A stretch of DNA of 64,000 nt from positions 1,784,836 through 1,848,835 of the forward strand of contig CABFPE010000009.1 of the NCBI GenBank assembly GCA_900660155.1, in the 5' to 3' direction. This DNA comes from Hofstenia miamia. Lineage: Eukaryota; Xenacoelomorpha; Acoela; Hofsteniidae. The notes beneath the pieces were generated by a model. It saw nothing but the letters and a program-made list of their open reading frames with translations. It was not told the origin of the DNA and ran no database searches. The translations under genes were made by a program, and so were the position numbers. Positions 15,101 to 24,637 of this stretch are shown here, piece by piece (position 1 is the first letter of the stretch; each line of letters starts with the position of its first letter).

Positions 15101-18100
15101 ATATACAGATTGTAATACATTTACTGTAAATTACCCTTACTATATACCAATAGACTAAAGCGACCATTTTTGCTGCATTAACGGTAGAGTAGTTGCTAGG
15201 CTCGTAACGTGTTTATCACAAATATATTCACTTATTTGAACCGTCATGTAATGTAGAAACTCGCTGCTTGCCAATCTTTTGTTTAACCCTTTGACTGCCA
15301 CTGCCTATTTATGCAAACTGAGTATGCAGACTGATAATATTAATATCAAACCTATATTTAGTGGTAATTAATACAATCAACGATTCGGAAATTCCGTGGT
15401 AACTGTTAAGGCTCATTTTATAATAGTGTGCTGCGTTGATTTCGGTGGCTTGATTCACTAATTCAGTATTTTTCCAAGTTAAGTTTATGTAAAAGTTTTG
15501 CTGTCAATGCATCATATTTCTGTCTTAGCCACTAACGAGGCTCATTATGTACCGTCTTAGATTTTTCTCTTTGTCTCATGTTTTACATTGCTGGTAATAT
15601 GTAGTGAAGCAGTATTTAGAATAATATGAAGCGTTAAAATTTTAGCACCAAGCTATATTTTTACATACGTTGTGACAATCCAAAACTCGTATTCATATCA
15701 TTTACCTTTTACAAGTATGACGTTGCTGAAAAGTTATATACAACAACCTATGACAAATATCAAGTCTTACATCTGCTATATAACTGCACTGGCTAAAAGC
15801 ATAACTCGATTTATGCCTTTCGTAAAAGCAAGTCAGTTCTGTTGGAATTAGATTTTTGTCAGCAATCGCATTTGTTGATGATTACACAGTCTATTTTCTT
15901 AACTACATTGACAAAAGAGCAGATAGTGCTGTAGAACACATTGATAGCAATATTACCATAATGTTGTGATCCATGCTTAGAAAGAACATTGACTTGCAAT
16001 GTGACATCAATAATTTATGTATTCACTCCCCAACATTGAAATGAGTTAACAGAAAGCAAATGAATGAATTGTTATTAAAAAATCTGAGCAATAACATTGA
16101 TTGCCAATAAAATTGCTTAACTGAAGCACACCCACAATTTTTTAATGTTGCAAAAAAACCACCTGTTTTATGCTGCTCTCCATCTTATATAATTATGTAA
16201 GAGGTCACAAATAGAGAAACACTAGTGTCAGTTTGAAGAAACGAGGGACAGAATAATAAAGAAAAATAGAATTTAAAACATCTAACGCAAACGACTGATA
16301 AACTAAGTTATGTTATAGAAAAAGTGTGATTTTTATATTTGGTACTAAACGTTTTTCGCTAGCTATAAATTTCAAAATTTTCAATGTAAGGACACCATTT
16401 GCTTCATAAATAGCTTTGACTGTCTACAAAGTGGTGCATTTTCTGTCAGTTTATAATGTTTCCTACTATATTGATGATATTTCATTAAACGGTCTTAAAA
16501 TTGATTGGCTAAAAGAAACGAAACAGTGTACATTATTGCGATTTGAATTTCCTGAACGATGTCAGTGATTTGCAATAAGTTCTTTGTCAACAATGTTTGT
16601 TTACAGTCCTTCAATTATACAGAAGCCAATTAATATTAAGAAGTCGTTCTAATAAAACTGTTGATCTTATTTTTAAGTTTCATTAAAATGAGTTAAATGT
16701 AGCAGTTTTTAAAGGCGCTCGCCCGCCCACAGAAAACTTATTCAATTGCTGAGAGACAATTTTTCCGGCTTTCCATGGATCACCACAAGTTGGCGTCTCG
16801 GCAACTTCAAGCGAATTGGAGTGTTGGAAAACATTTTCAGTGCAAGAACATGTCGCCGCATACTAATGGGCTATGGTGCTCTAAGATACTATTTATATGA
16901 GAAAGGCTTACCTGCTTTAGGGGAGTAGACTCAAACTCAGTTAATGATGAGTGCAGAATAGAGCGCACTCCTTACCGCAGAGAACGTGTACAAACCTGAG
17001 AAATGCATACATCTACGGGTCACCGCAGCAACTGTCAAGTTTGGTAACATGTTATTTACATAAGTAGGCAGAAGAAGATACTAAGGATAAAAGGCAATAT
17101 TAATGCAAAAAATGAATTGAAATTATAAAGGGAAATTTTATTTTAATCATTGCGTAAATATCTGTTTTTCTGCGGGTTGGTACAATTTGCCATAGTTCAA
17201 AAAAATAACCAAGTCGTTCATCGAGAAATAACTTTGTATTTCTTCCAGAATTAAACATTGTTTATCACATTTGAATCGAGAGAAAATATCGAACATGGTT
17301 ATTGTACTTTTTTTATTATGTACTTCGAAAAATCTTTAATTGATTTTGTTATAATCCAAAGATTTTTGCTACTTGCTCAATAGTTTTGTTTAAGGTTTTT
17401 GTGAAATTTTATAAAAAAAATGATCAACAGTTTCTATTAGAAAAAGTTTATAGTTATCAGTTTGTAGTGAGAACTATTGATCTTCACTATACGCATTTCT
17501 TTGATGAACAAATATGTATTTGGTTTGGACAGAATATTATCAAGCAATTTATATTGATTTTATAAATTTTCCCAATACTTCTAACCATCTCTGTATAAAA
17601 AAGAAATAGGCTAATTCGTGTCATTAATAAATCTGAATTTTTCTGATAAACAACACAATTTTAAGGTGGGATTTCGTATTAAACTTTTTTGTCAAATAAT
17701 TTATTTTTGTAAACAACTTTTCGCATTTATGATGATAGGAAGTAGTGTACACTCTTCTCCCCTTTGTCATGAATTCATTTAATTCATCAATATGTTATTC
17801 ATAAAGTTAGAGATCTATCCGATTACGATTGAATGTTTTTTAGCTCTTCGAGAAGGCTTCAGACTTAGTTCAGGAACTCTGCAATCATCATAAAAAGATC
17901 ACATTTGATTACAAGGAAATTCACTTTCTTTACGTATGAAATTTTACTGATTTTTCCTGCATTATCCTTTCTTAGATGTTGCAAGCCAGTCTTTATAAAG
18001 ACATTGATGATGGCAACACTGACAACATAAGAATTCGTGCTGTTGAATACTTTATGGTAGAATTCGTTGGCTTGGGGCATCTACCATACTTTAGGGTAGG

Positions 18101-21100
18101 CCTTTAACATTTTTAAATGAAAAGTTGAATCTGACATTCTCATCATTTGTCTATCGTTTTCTTGCCAATGTATTAAATCCAATAAGAAATTCAACAACTT
18201 TACATTAAGAACTATGAGACGTTTAATTATTTCAAATAATAAGGTTGTCAGCAACTTGTGTATAATGTTTAAATATTTGTAGTAGCACGATCAACATGAA
18301 TGCTTGTTTCAACCTGAGCCGCATTCACAGTGGAATATTTATTCTTAAATTTAATGTGTCTTACTGTTAGTTTCATTTTGATATATTCTGTTGGCAATTT
18401 CACAAAGTTGTATTCTTTTTAGAACAGAAAATTTATCTATAGATGTCGACCATATGAAAATCAAACGGTGGTTGACAATTTTAGAAACTTTTTTCCCAAC
18501 TGTGACATTATTCAAATTGACGAAATCGAACGATGGCGCAATGACAACTCACAAAGTATGTTTTCATCATTTTATTGTTTTTTTATTTTGAACATTAACA
18601 TATATTTGTGTCTTAATTCTATGGAAGATATTATTATGCCAGTTTTCAAATTTATTTAATACATTTTATGCATGCACACACCAAATTTGTTTCATATTAC
18701 CATGCCATTACTATACCATATTATTTTTTTATGAATGAAATTCTCACAAATAAAATAATAATATAACAAAATTATATACAAAGAGTGGTTGTTTACTTAT
18801 GGGCAGTAAATTTCTTTCAATCGCACTTGCGGTTATTTATTAAAATAAATTGGACGCAGGAATGATAACAGCCAAAACGACAATCAAAGAATGAAAAACA
18901 AAATTGAAATGTTTCCTTTTTCATTTTTCGTTTTCATTTAATTTTTCATTTAAGCTCTTTAAACTAATAAAAATAAGAAATGAAAAACGGAAGTGAATTT
19001 GCCACCTATTACCTGCATAATGTTGGTACCCAATTCATAGGCAATATTATTTGATGTTTGCAAGGTGTTGGCATTGATTCAATGTAAAATTATAATTGAC
19101 TCTTGTGATTGAAATTATCACGTAAGTGTAATATTTATAACAAAATGGATAAAGCAAGGAAATGAGTTAAATATTTTTTAAAGGAACAAATTCAGACGTG
19201 GTCCTCCAAAATTTCGAACGAGAGGCATGCGGTTCAAATTTTTTTCAAAAAATTATTTAAAACGTCTATTTATTTGCAATTTATACAAAATTTAGCACAT
19301 TTTGCATAAAATTCAATAATTAATGAGGTTCTTTACAAAAACGCTAAAAGGTTTGTATTTATGCATGAAAGCTAGTCTTTTGAGGAGGCCCTTTATTGGT
19401 TGGAGAGCAGAAAAAATTAAATTTTGATACAAAATTGTCTCTATCATATGAAAAACGCTAAAACAATTTTTTATCACAATAATCATATAAAAGTCCGCAA
19501 ATGCATATAATGTTTAGACCGTTTTGAAAGGGGGCGGCCCCCTAAACCCGCGACTGAACAAATTCAAGTAATTGTTAATGAATTCGTTAAATATAATTAA
19601 GTTGTAGCAAATATACATTCAAACACTATGATAAAGATTGAGCAAGAAAAGCTCCAATTAATGAATGAAAAGAAGCAAAGAAGAAATTGAGCACAATGAA
19701 GCAGTCAAGTTTATAAAAATATTACATTTTTTTAAAATTCATATTGGCAATAAACATAGTTAACATCGTTGCAATTTCAGGTAAAGTAGTCGCTATCGCT
19801 AGAGACATTGCTTTGCCATTGCTGCAAGGTTTCGAGCAGACTTGTCAACGAGCCGTAATTTCTAAGCTCGGCTCGTTTAAAATTTTAAGCAAGTTCGGCT
19901 CTGCTCGCCACATAAAATTTTTCAAGGAGGCTAGTTTCAGCTCGATATTTTTTTTTAAATATTGTGCTCTCAGAATTTTTTCCATTGCTCTTCCTATTAT
20001 TTAATAAACATTTCTAAAATATGATTAAAGTAAGGAATATTGAATGAAAAAATAAGAAAAATCTGCATAATCAAATGAACAAACAGCACTATAAATTTGG
20101 TTTGCTCGTTTTGGGCTCGTTGTGTATCCAATACTCTACTCAAGCTCGGCTAGGCTCGGCTTGTTAGAAACTCGGCTCGTTGACAAGTCTGGTTTCGAGC
20201 CACATTTATTCAATAGGTCATGGTTTTTCCCTGTCTTAGTTATGTAACTTTAGTTTTATATTTATACTCGTGTTTGGATACACATTTTTAAAATAATAAA
20301 TCGTCACCAAATGGCAGCTGACTTTGAATAACTTAAAAACGTTTTTGCGTACAAAATTCGCACCCTGTTCCTAATATGCAAAAAGAAAATCTTTAGAAAA
20401 TTCATTAATTTTGGACATCCATCGAAAATGGCGCTAGATTTATAGAAACTCGCAGTGGATACAAATATACTTTGTAGGCCTTTTAACATCATTTGAAAAA
20501 TTACTATCAAGAAAAAATTCAAATATAAAATGCATTTGCATTATCATTATTAACATAATATGTTAATACTACTTGTATTATATATAGAGATTCAATTATA
20601 TTACCCTGTTTTAGTAACATTTGTATTTTGGAGTAATCCTCTTATTTATACATGTAAGGTTTGCTGCATATGTTTTTTAATTTCTTGACGGTTAATCTGT
20701 TTATATGAGATTTTTTACACCTCAACTATATATATGTCATATGGAGGTGAGCGACTATTTTGATCACGCTATTCTCTCCCGAGTAATATATTATTTGACT
20801 AATTCACACTGAATAATATTTTGTAGGTCATCAGTTTGGTAAGCTTCGGCTTTCATCATGGAATAATTATTTTTAAGGTGTTATTTTTATTTTAGAGATT
20901 TATATTCGAAAAGTAACTCCGAAAGGCACGATCCCGAAGAATGTAAATTTTTCGCATGTCTCACCGTTTATTCGTAGTTATTATGAATATAACAATACCA
21001 CTTGTTTCACCTACGAACGTCCCAGAGCAAGCTGTGTCAAAATTCAAGGTGGAGAAAGTGTGAGTTTTTGTAATCTTCTATTTATCAAGTTTTGTAAAAT

Positions 21101-24100
21101 GAATTTATGTATTGATTTCCATTAAATGTACATAATATTTTTGTTTCCAAAATCCTATGCTACTTGTTAACATTCAAAGCAGTTTGTTTGCTTTTTTTGT
21201 CAATAGCGGTACATAGCTTAGGGTTCTTTGCGTCATGGGATTTTCTCGGATTTTGAACTATATCGTTTATTGTGTCTGGGTTGATAATTTTGGAAACTGG
21301 GACCACAGACAACACAATTTTCCAAATTCTGAATAATATAGACGTTGTCATAGACGTGTCATTGGCCTAAGTCCAAACGGGACAACGTGAGCCTGCAAAC
21401 GATCATTAATGGTCGCAGATAAGAGGGTAATAGTTACATTCGCTTAGCCCAAGTTCCGCCACATACCAAGCCCATGTTGTCCCACTTTACGACTTCTAGT
21501 TTTTTAGTTTCCGCATATCTATGTTAGGCACATATTTCTTTGCCCTATGTTTTAGCAATCCGCAAAAATTTGAATTTGCAATGTGGATTAATAGAATTAC
21601 TAAATGGTGTTAAAATACGATCTTTATTTAATTCAACATTAAATTGGACTTTTCCAAATTATAATTTTTTATATTTATCCTTACATCATGATTTTTTAGT
21701 TACCAGATGCGGACATTTTTCTATTAAACACCATTGATAGCTTTCCCGGGATGTTCATGATGAGTGAAGTGCAGACAATAGACTGTGTAAGTGCTCTTTC
21801 CTTTGTTGATTCTTTAGAGTTCAATTTATTTGTCACTGATGGACATACTTTTCAACATTTATAGTTGAGATTTGTTATTTTTAATGTCAGGCCTAGGGTA
21901 GATTTCGTTACAACGACCGAAAGTTGCACATAAGCTGGTCTTTAAGAGTTTGACTAACTGGACTTTACATAATTGCAATCAACATGCTGGGAATGTATCA
22001 CAAACAGGATTTAGTATTGCAAATAATTCTTATTTGTTGCATAGCCGTTGCAACATGTTTTCTTGTGTATGATGGGGCATTTATCTTTTTATTTAGAATA
22101 TGGTTTCCTTCATGAAGGCACAAGCACTACAATGGCACAAACAACTTCTTAATTGGTATGATGAAATCAGTGTGTACAAACGAATTCCATCCAGTAAGGT
22201 GTTGAGGGACACTATTTTACGCTCTGCTAAGTCACTCTGCGATAGCAGCGTTCAGGGTGGCTTACCAGGATTCCATCAGGTACGGTACGGGATTAGCAGT
22301 TATGTATTGGGTTTCGTTTAAAATACGTATTTGGTATCCATCTTTATGCAGCGGTTGCTTTCTAATAGTTGTATTTCATTCGGGGTTAATAGTGAGGTCG
22401 AGCTCAAGGATTTTAATTGATGTCGAGATCAAAATCGAGGTCAGATTGCGTAATAATAACTTATTTGAAAAAAAATGTATTAAGTTTATATTATTCTCAC
22501 GCCTAACTTTCTCATATTAAAGTAGTAAACCTAGTACAAATTTGATTATTATCGTTGTTTATTTAGAATAAGTCGAAAGTCCTGGCATTTCTTAATATAA
22601 TGCCAAATCAAAGGTATACTTGAAAAAAATCAATACAAATACCGATTTTCCTATATTTCAAGGCTTTTTCGCTAATAATGTAAATAATGCAAAGTCTTTA
22701 TGCAACATTTTCTAAAATACTCACTAGTTGTATTTATTTTACTATTAATTTTTGGGGTGAATATCAGAATCATTTTCAAATATAAATTCCAAAGCAGAAG
22801 AACATCCCACTTTGATTCACTATAATGGTCAGGATGTAATGACAATTATTTTTTTAAAAGCTTTGAAGACAATTATTGCTTCCGCTTAACTTATTTTTGT
22901 ATGATGCTGATGATGTGCCTTTAAGTTCTAGAACTCATTAATAAATAAATGAAGTTTCTTTTGGTATGTTGTTTTTATTTTACTTTATAATTTTAGATTC
23001 TGCAAATGGATGATATTAAACATGATCCTGACTTAAAAGAAGATATTGTTCTAGTTAGGAAGTTGTTCCCTCATTTGGTAAGTGAACTGTTTTACAATCA
23101 TTTATCCTCACTTGATTTGAAAAATTATTATTTGATAGCAGTCATTCTGAAACTCACTTTAGATGGTTTATTATGAATGCAAATCATCGATATTTTTCGG
23201 TTTTCCTCATTTTTATTTGAATGGATTCATTGTACATGTCTTTCTATACGCATTCTATAGGATAAGAAGTCAACATTTTTTTTCATTTTAAAGCCTGATT
23301 CGAATTTAATTTAGCTCAGGATTAATCGAGAACAGATGAATTTAGTGAGAGATGGCAACGAATTGCTCATCCAAAATGCAGAACAGAATCGCGAAAAACT
23401 ACAACTCATTTATGGAATTAGCGTTAGTATTTTAATATCTTAAACCATTTTCTTTAGAGCTCTCATTTGGTAGGCGCATTTATTTCAAAACGAGTGTCTT
23501 TAAATTTGCAGAATTCTAAGTTTTCCTAACATGGTTTAAACCGCTTGATCTCTAGTATCAATTCTTAAAAAATTTTTCAGAAATGAATGTAAATAATTCG
23601 AATGAATCATCTTCATAACAAAGTAAATTTTGCATTATTAAATGTATTTCACAGCTTCAAATTTTGTTCTAGCTTTCTTATTATTTTTCAGTACTCCTCT
23701 TGAATATAAAGAAAAATGTATTTCGAACTGTGTAGTTCCTGACTACATTTTAAGGAATTGTTTATCAAGTGTTGTTAACTTGTCTGTTCTCAACTGATAT
23801 TTTATTGCAGTTTCGGTGCTGTAATTGTAAACCATTAAAAGTAGGTTGAACCAGAGTTGTAGCGGACCTGGTATGTTTTTCATATGGGGTCAGGGCCTAT
23901 CTGATTATTTGATATAGTAAACAGTGGTATCATAAAATGTGTTAAAATGAGACAGTTATGTTCACAGTCACACTGAAATATGTAATCAATACTTTCCTCA
24001 AATCTTGCTTTGCAATTTTCAAACCGGGCTGCAATTTTACGATTTATAAACAACAGGTCTTGGTGGAAACCACTGCCATTTCCAATTCAAGGTTGAACCA

Positions 24101-24468
24101 GGAAAACTCAACCTACTATAACTATAAAATTGATTCATGATGAACAAAAATTTTTTACATTAAGCATATTAGGGTAACGTATGTTCATAGTCCATGTATA
24201 GTGGTTTAAAATTTAAGCGTTTTGCGCGAGAACCAGTAGAAGAGGCAGTCCATGTTTATGATTTGTAGTTCAATACTTAGGCACTTATGTCGATGTTATT
24301 TAGACAATGGAGGAATTCATAAAGTTCTTTTTTAACGACAACACATCCAGGGAAAGTAAGCAAAATTTTATTGGACATTCTCCTTTCATTTATAAATTTT
24401 ATCTGTACTTGTTTTTAGATTATAGTTTGCCGCCACTTCCTGGTGAAGTTGTTTCTTCAGAATTTTAG
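1..24468 (+). CDS. Gene A: DOCK-family guanine nucleotide exchange factor, 3' half (22 exons resolved)
   Basis: Multi-exon gene entering from the left edge and ending at the TAG at 24466-24468. The exons, read in order, follow the C-terminal half of DOCK1/DOCK2-type proteins: LQLEN...GDLR..I...W (DOCK1 LQLENF...GDMR..I...W), FDMM, YYKYL..L....NYTEAAF (DOCK1 YIRYLYKL....NYTEAAY), LFEKASDLVQEL..FDYKEI, KFIYRCRPYEN (DOCK1 [10 protein letters not shown]), FTYERPR (DOCK1 FQYSRPIRK), and SSVQGG (DOCK1 PAVMGG). DOCK proteins are cytoplasmic exchange factors for Rac and/or Cdc42; DHR-2 is the catalytic domain and forms the dimer. Identity to the vertebrate proteins is low but the order of conserved blocks is complete. 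Most exon phases chain exactly; two junctions (A1-A2 and A3-A4) do not, so at least one exon is probably missed at each. The N-terminal half, including SH3 and DHR-1, lies outside the window. The A/B subfamily assignment is inferred from DOCK1/2 likeness. Confidence 0.9.
821..3080. mobile_element. Putative DNA transposon with TIR containing CAGACCTACAACTTTG
   Basis: The left end (GTAGCGTTCAGACCTACAAC at 821) is matched in reverse complement at the right end (3056-3080: gttgtaggtctgagcgctac). The terminal motif recurs subterminally near 893-910. Related motifs built on acaacttt / aaagttgt recur at 2885-3070. Inside, on the minus strand, are open stretches at 2076-2456 (126 aa, Cys-rich, RKFRCKPCWYFVACNN) and around 1735-2060 (TALIQKLQGQLKL; ELPTDLLEWDEFW), which may be parts of one decayed element-encoded gene. 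The short motif tgaggt lies near both ends, but no exact target-site duplication is clear. PIF/Harbinger is one possibility; the class is not established. Confidence 0.5.
3783..3944. mobile_element. MITE with GTCGTACACT inverted ends
   Basis: Begins with ctggtcgtacactt and ends with cagtgtacgactagg, giving terminal inverted repeats built on GTCGTACACT. The interior is rich in AAGTAAA. A second right end of the same family lies at 4990-5010, so it is a repeated element. No coding capacity. Confidence 0.6.
4925..5012. mobile_element. Truncated second copy of the GTCGTACACT MITE
   Basis: Shares the block gtacgxagtcttaagtaaag...tttactttac...ggcagtgtacgacta with the right half of the element at 3783-3944. 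Its left end is missing or degraded. Confidence 0.5.
5372..5457 (+). CDS. Gene A exon A2
   Basis: Acceptor ACAATCAG at 5371, donor GTG|GTAAGT at 5457. Reads TYTTNNTKSSLRILSECM then VGLVSFYENV, which can be laid on the DOCK1 segment SELIGNFVACMTAILRQMEDY. The downstream phase joins A3 exactly. The upstream phase does not fit A1. Confidence 0.6.
5458..8509. other. Gene A intron between A2 and A3
   Basis: Contains the complete hAT-type element at 6505-8162. The rest is AT-rich without recognisable features. Confidence 0.6.
6505..8162. mobile_element. hAT-type DNA transposon (non-autonomous or decayed), 1658 bp
   Basis: Ends are perfect 18-bp inverted repeats (CAGAGATGGAATCGGATC at 6505; its reverse complement ends at 8162). 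The flanks carry an identical 8-bp target-site duplication, catcgact (6497-6504 and 8163-8170), the hAT hallmark. Subterminal GATCCGAAACAGATCCGAA repeats occur inside both ends (about 6575 and 8106). No intact transposase is seen; the longest internal frame (minus strand 7299-7499, 66 aa) has no recognised domain. Perfect TIRs and TSD argue for a young insertion. Confidence 0.88.
8510..8605 (+). CDS. Gene A exon A3
   Basis: Acceptor TTCTTTAG, donor TTG|GTAACT; 32 whole codons (NSIAEDELQELCQLITYQLD then LFDEIKDDLDIL). Corresponds to the DOCK1 region VVDFLMETFIMFKNLIGKN, just before the DW motif. Ends in phase 0, whereas A4 needs one preceding base, so a tiny exon or a different site is unaccounted for. 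Confidence 0.65.
8606..9680. other. Gene A intron, unremarkable except a GC patch
   Basis: AT-rich. A short GC-rich patch at 9530-9640 (ccccaacccggtccttcccg ... gcatatccgatgtcactg) looks like the terminal part of a hAT-type repeat, but the second end was not found. Confidence 0.4.
9681..9724 (+). CDS. Gene A exon A4 (44 nt)
   Basis: Acceptor CTGTTTACAG, donor GAG|GTACGT. Reads LLNKWSKIIMSNE, matching the DOCK1 block VYPFDWVIMNMVQN (W and the following hydrophobic run conserved). Ends in phase 0, joining A5 exactly. Confidence 0.65.
10008..10084 (+). CDS. Gene A exon A5
   Basis: Acceptor AAAACCAG, then SLDRQLTTDALKAFMDMAIR-FLKC, matching DOCK1 KVFLRAINQYADMLNKKF. The proposed donor AAG|GTTATT at 10084 starts a 72-nt intron that keeps the frame. 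The intervening 72 nt is also open, so retention cannot be excluded; removal gives the better spacing to LQLEN. Confidence 0.6.
10157..10279 (+). CDS. Gene A exon A6, LQLEN block
   Basis: Acceptor GAAAATCAG, donor GCTTG|GTATCA. Contains SWLQLENLDATQRNNLLAW, the counterpart of DOCK1 ESLQLENFSSAKRAKILNKY just upstream of DHR-2. The final two bases join A7 in frame. Confidence 0.85.
10497..10558 (+). CDS. Gene A exon A7
   Basis: Acceptor TCTCTTTAG, donor TCAA|GTAAGA. Reads SGDLRIEIINHFNDVWKTIS, the counterpart of DOCK1 GDMRRQIGFEIRDMWYNLG. Phase 1 at its end fits A8. Confidence 0.88.
10559..12767. other. Gene A intron A7-A8, 2.2 kb
   Basis: AT-rich, no exon or element recognised. Small open frames on both strands (for example 10904-11140 and 11180-11404) look random. 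Confidence 0.5.
12768..12913 (+). CDS. Gene A exon A8, start of DHR-2 region
   Basis: Acceptor TTTTTAG, donor ATG|GTAGGT. Reads NKLMLSLIPDHLENILEMSL then VRYACLTYIFDMMLADLKM, matching DOCK1 FIPEMVGPILEMTLIPETEL...ATIPIFFDMMQCEF. The FDMM motif is conserved. Confidence 0.9.
12958..13049 (+). CDS. Gene A exon A9
   Basis: Follows a 44-nt intron. Reads FYKGLLSAIDSKYSSHPELV then SNEYRETFRAR, corresponding to DOCK1 [26 protein letters not shown]. Ends with two bases of an Arg/Ser codon, joining A10. Confidence 0.85.
13299..13470 (+). CDS. Gene A exon A10
   Basis: Acceptor TTGTTTAG, donor TTT|GTAAGT. Includes FSDLMFSTDTSRLVHPNNVF and RILDLVTQVQLEQLNGLLQ, the diverged counterpart of DOCK1 from KYLAKTGETFVKLVVRLMERLLDYR to the run before the NYTEAA block. 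Confidence 0.88.
13515..13643 (+). CDS. Gene A exon A11, NYTEAAF block of DHR-2 lobe A
   Basis: Follows a 44-nt intron. Contains YYKYLTKLISICFNLENYTE then AAFGLTYLARELQ, a near match to DOCK1 [33 protein letters not shown]. This is the most diagnostic DOCK signature in gene A. Donor CAG|GTGAGC. Confidence 0.95.
13721..13897 (+). CDS. Gene A exon A12
   Basis: Follows a 77-nt intron. Begins WSSDVMRDNFLRD (DOCK1 WSEDVCVAHLTQRD) and ends QSVQWFKQGN (DOCK1 EIIHYFDKGK), with donor AAC|GTGAGT. Confidence 0.93.
15840..16160 (+). mobile_element. Fossil Ty1/copia-like LTR element fragment (integrase region)
   Basis: A short stretch resembles the integrase core of copia-type LTR retrotransposons (FVDDY...VYFLN). 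It is badly broken, with no LTRs seen nearby and no intact domain. Old insertion in the gene A intron. Family call is tentative. Confidence 0.35.
16720..16950 (+). mobile_element. Possible Tc1/mariner N-terminal (HTH) fragment
   Basis: A 60-codon open stretch (16746-16928) contains FSARTCRRILMGYGALRY, and the neighbouring frame reads DHHKLASRQLQANWS. Together these resemble the second helix-turn-helix of Tc1-like transposases (SxRxLxxxx..VSxRTVRRxLxxxGLR). The pieces lie in two frames, so this is a decayed scrap. Confidence 0.4.
17844..17933 (+). CDS. Gene A exon A13
   Basis: 30 whole codons: LFEKASDLVQELCNHHKKIT then FDYKEIHFLY. Corresponds to DOCK1 [34 protein letters not shown], EL and FDY are retained. 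Donor TAC|GTATGA. Confidence 0.93.
17976..18095 (+). CDS. Gene A exon A14
   Basis: Follows a 42-nt intron. 40 codons; ends EYFMVEFVGLGHLPYFR, the counterpart of DOCK1 DYFAVGYYGQGFPTFLRG. The usual GYYGQGFP is replaced by EFVGLGHLP, so this lobe-B motif is notably diverged. Donor AGG|GTAGGC. Confidence 0.93.
18423..18555 (+). CDS. Gene A exon A15, FIYR block
   Basis: Acceptor TCTTTTTAG. Reads NRKFIYRCRPYENQTVVDNF then FFPNCDIIQIDEIERW, matching DOCK1 [30 protein letters not shown]. Ends in phase 1 with donor CAAA|GTATGT. Confidence 0.95.
18556..20895. other. Gene A intron A15-A16 with hAT MITE
   Basis: Contains the 355-bp MITE at 19837-20191. The patch 19195-19560 (GC-richer ends, gtggtcctccaaaatttcg ... 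gggggcggccccctaaaccc) looks like another old repeat. Otherwise AT-rich. Confidence 0.5.
19837..20191. mobile_element. hAT-type MITE, copy 1 (355 bp)
   Basis: Ends CAGACTTGTCAACGAGCC and GGCTCGTTGACAAGTCTG are perfect 18-bp inverted repeats. The flanks are an exact 8-bp duplication, gtttcgag (19829-19836 and 20192-20199). Subterminal ctcggctcg clusters lie at both ends. No coding capacity. A diverged copy is at 24748-25097. Confidence 0.93.
20896..21059 (+). CDS. Gene A exon A16
   Basis: Acceptor TATTTTAG, donor AGT|GTGAGT. Contains IYIRKVTPKG, SHVSPFIRSYYEYNNTTCFTYERPR, matching DOCK1 YIQCFTVKPK...VSFYRVNEVQRFEYSRPIRKG. The FxYxRP motif of DHR-2 is retained. Confidence 0.94.
21700..21786 (+). 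CDS. Gene A exon A17
   Basis: 29 codons, phase 0 on both sides: LPDADIFLLNTIDSFPGMFM then MSEVQTIDC. Matches DOCK1 [25 protein letters not shown]; the PG and the xxEVxxI pattern are kept. Donor TGT|GTAAGT. Confidence 0.9.
22097..22279 (+). CDS. Gene A exon A18, nucleotide-sensor (alpha-10 insert) region of DHR-2
   Basis: 61 codons, NMVSFMKAQALQWHKQ... through LRSAKSLCDSSVQGGLPGFH. The end aligns with DOCK1 LLNGIVDPAVMGGFANYE, whose valine senses the nucleotide/Mg site in DOCK exchange factors. Here the same position reads SSVQGG, so the valine is kept while neighbours changed. This supports a catalytically competent domain. Donor CAG|GTACGG. Confidence 0.93.
22280..22996. other. Gene A intron A18-A19
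   Basis: AT-rich, nothing recognised. Introns 21060-21699 and 21787-22096 are likewise without features. Confidence 0.5.
22997..23077 (+). CDS. Gene A exon A19
   Basis: 27 codons: ILQMDDIKHDPDLKEDIVLV then RKLFPHL. Corresponds to DOCK1 [31 protein letters not shown]. Acceptor AATTTTAG, donor TTG|GTAAGT. Confidence 0.88.
23315..23422 (+). CDS. Gene A exon A20, last helix of DHR-2
   Basis: 36 codons: LRINREQMNLVRDGNELLIQ then NREKLQLIYGIS. Matches DOCK1 GIRIHGDKVTEALRPFHERM...LKEKVEKQYGV, the end of DHR-2. Donor AGC|GTTAGT is non-optimal; reading through gives a stop six codons later (VSILIS), so a shorter isoform is possible. Confidence 0.88.
23423..24303. other. Gene A intron A20-A21
   Basis: AT-rich; no exon recognised. 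The minor open frame at 23958-24140 has no family likeness. Confidence 0.45.
24304..24355 (+). CDS. Gene A exon A21, C-terminal tail
   Basis: Acceptor GTTATTTAG, 17 codons TMEEFIKFFFNDNTSRE plus one base, donor GAAA|GTAAGC. Phases join A20 and A22 exactly, which is the main support; there is no family match in this tail. Confidence 0.7.
24419..24468 (+). CDS. Gene A terminal coding exon A22 with LPPLP motif
   Basis: Acceptor GTTTTTAG; reads NYSLPPLPGEVVSSEF then TAG. The proline motif resembles the SH3-binding motifs in tails of DOCK1/DOCK2, but the whole tail after DHR-2 is only about 33 residues against roughly 200-250 in vertebrate DOCK1. The stop overlaps a strong donor (TTTTA|GTAAGT); splicing to CCTTTTCAG at 24629 would rebuild TAG. 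Confidence 0.72.
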
Positions 24469-24637
24469 TAAGTATTTATGCGATTTATTCATTAGATGCC
24501 TGCAATTTTTTATGTGATAAGTTGGATAAATCGATTGTTAAGTTTTCATTAAGTATGCATATTTGTCTAACTCTTAAGCATTTCGGATGTGGAATAAGGT
24601 TGTAGTAATTTGATTTGCCTCCTTTTCAGGTTTTTTA

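Larger units (their letters stand above)
13898..17843. other. Gene A intron A12-A13, 3.9 kb, with transposon fossils
   Basis: Carries an old Ty1/copia-like fragment (about 15,840-16,160) and a possible Tc1-like fragment (about 16,720-16,950). A GC-richer patch at 14,740-14,890 looks repetitive but has no paired end in the window. Confidence 0.5.

Noticed and set aside
18391-18659. Open frames overlapping exon A15 in the two other frames
   Set aside because: Shadow frames; the DOCK match (KFIYRCRPYEN) and splice sites define a single frame.
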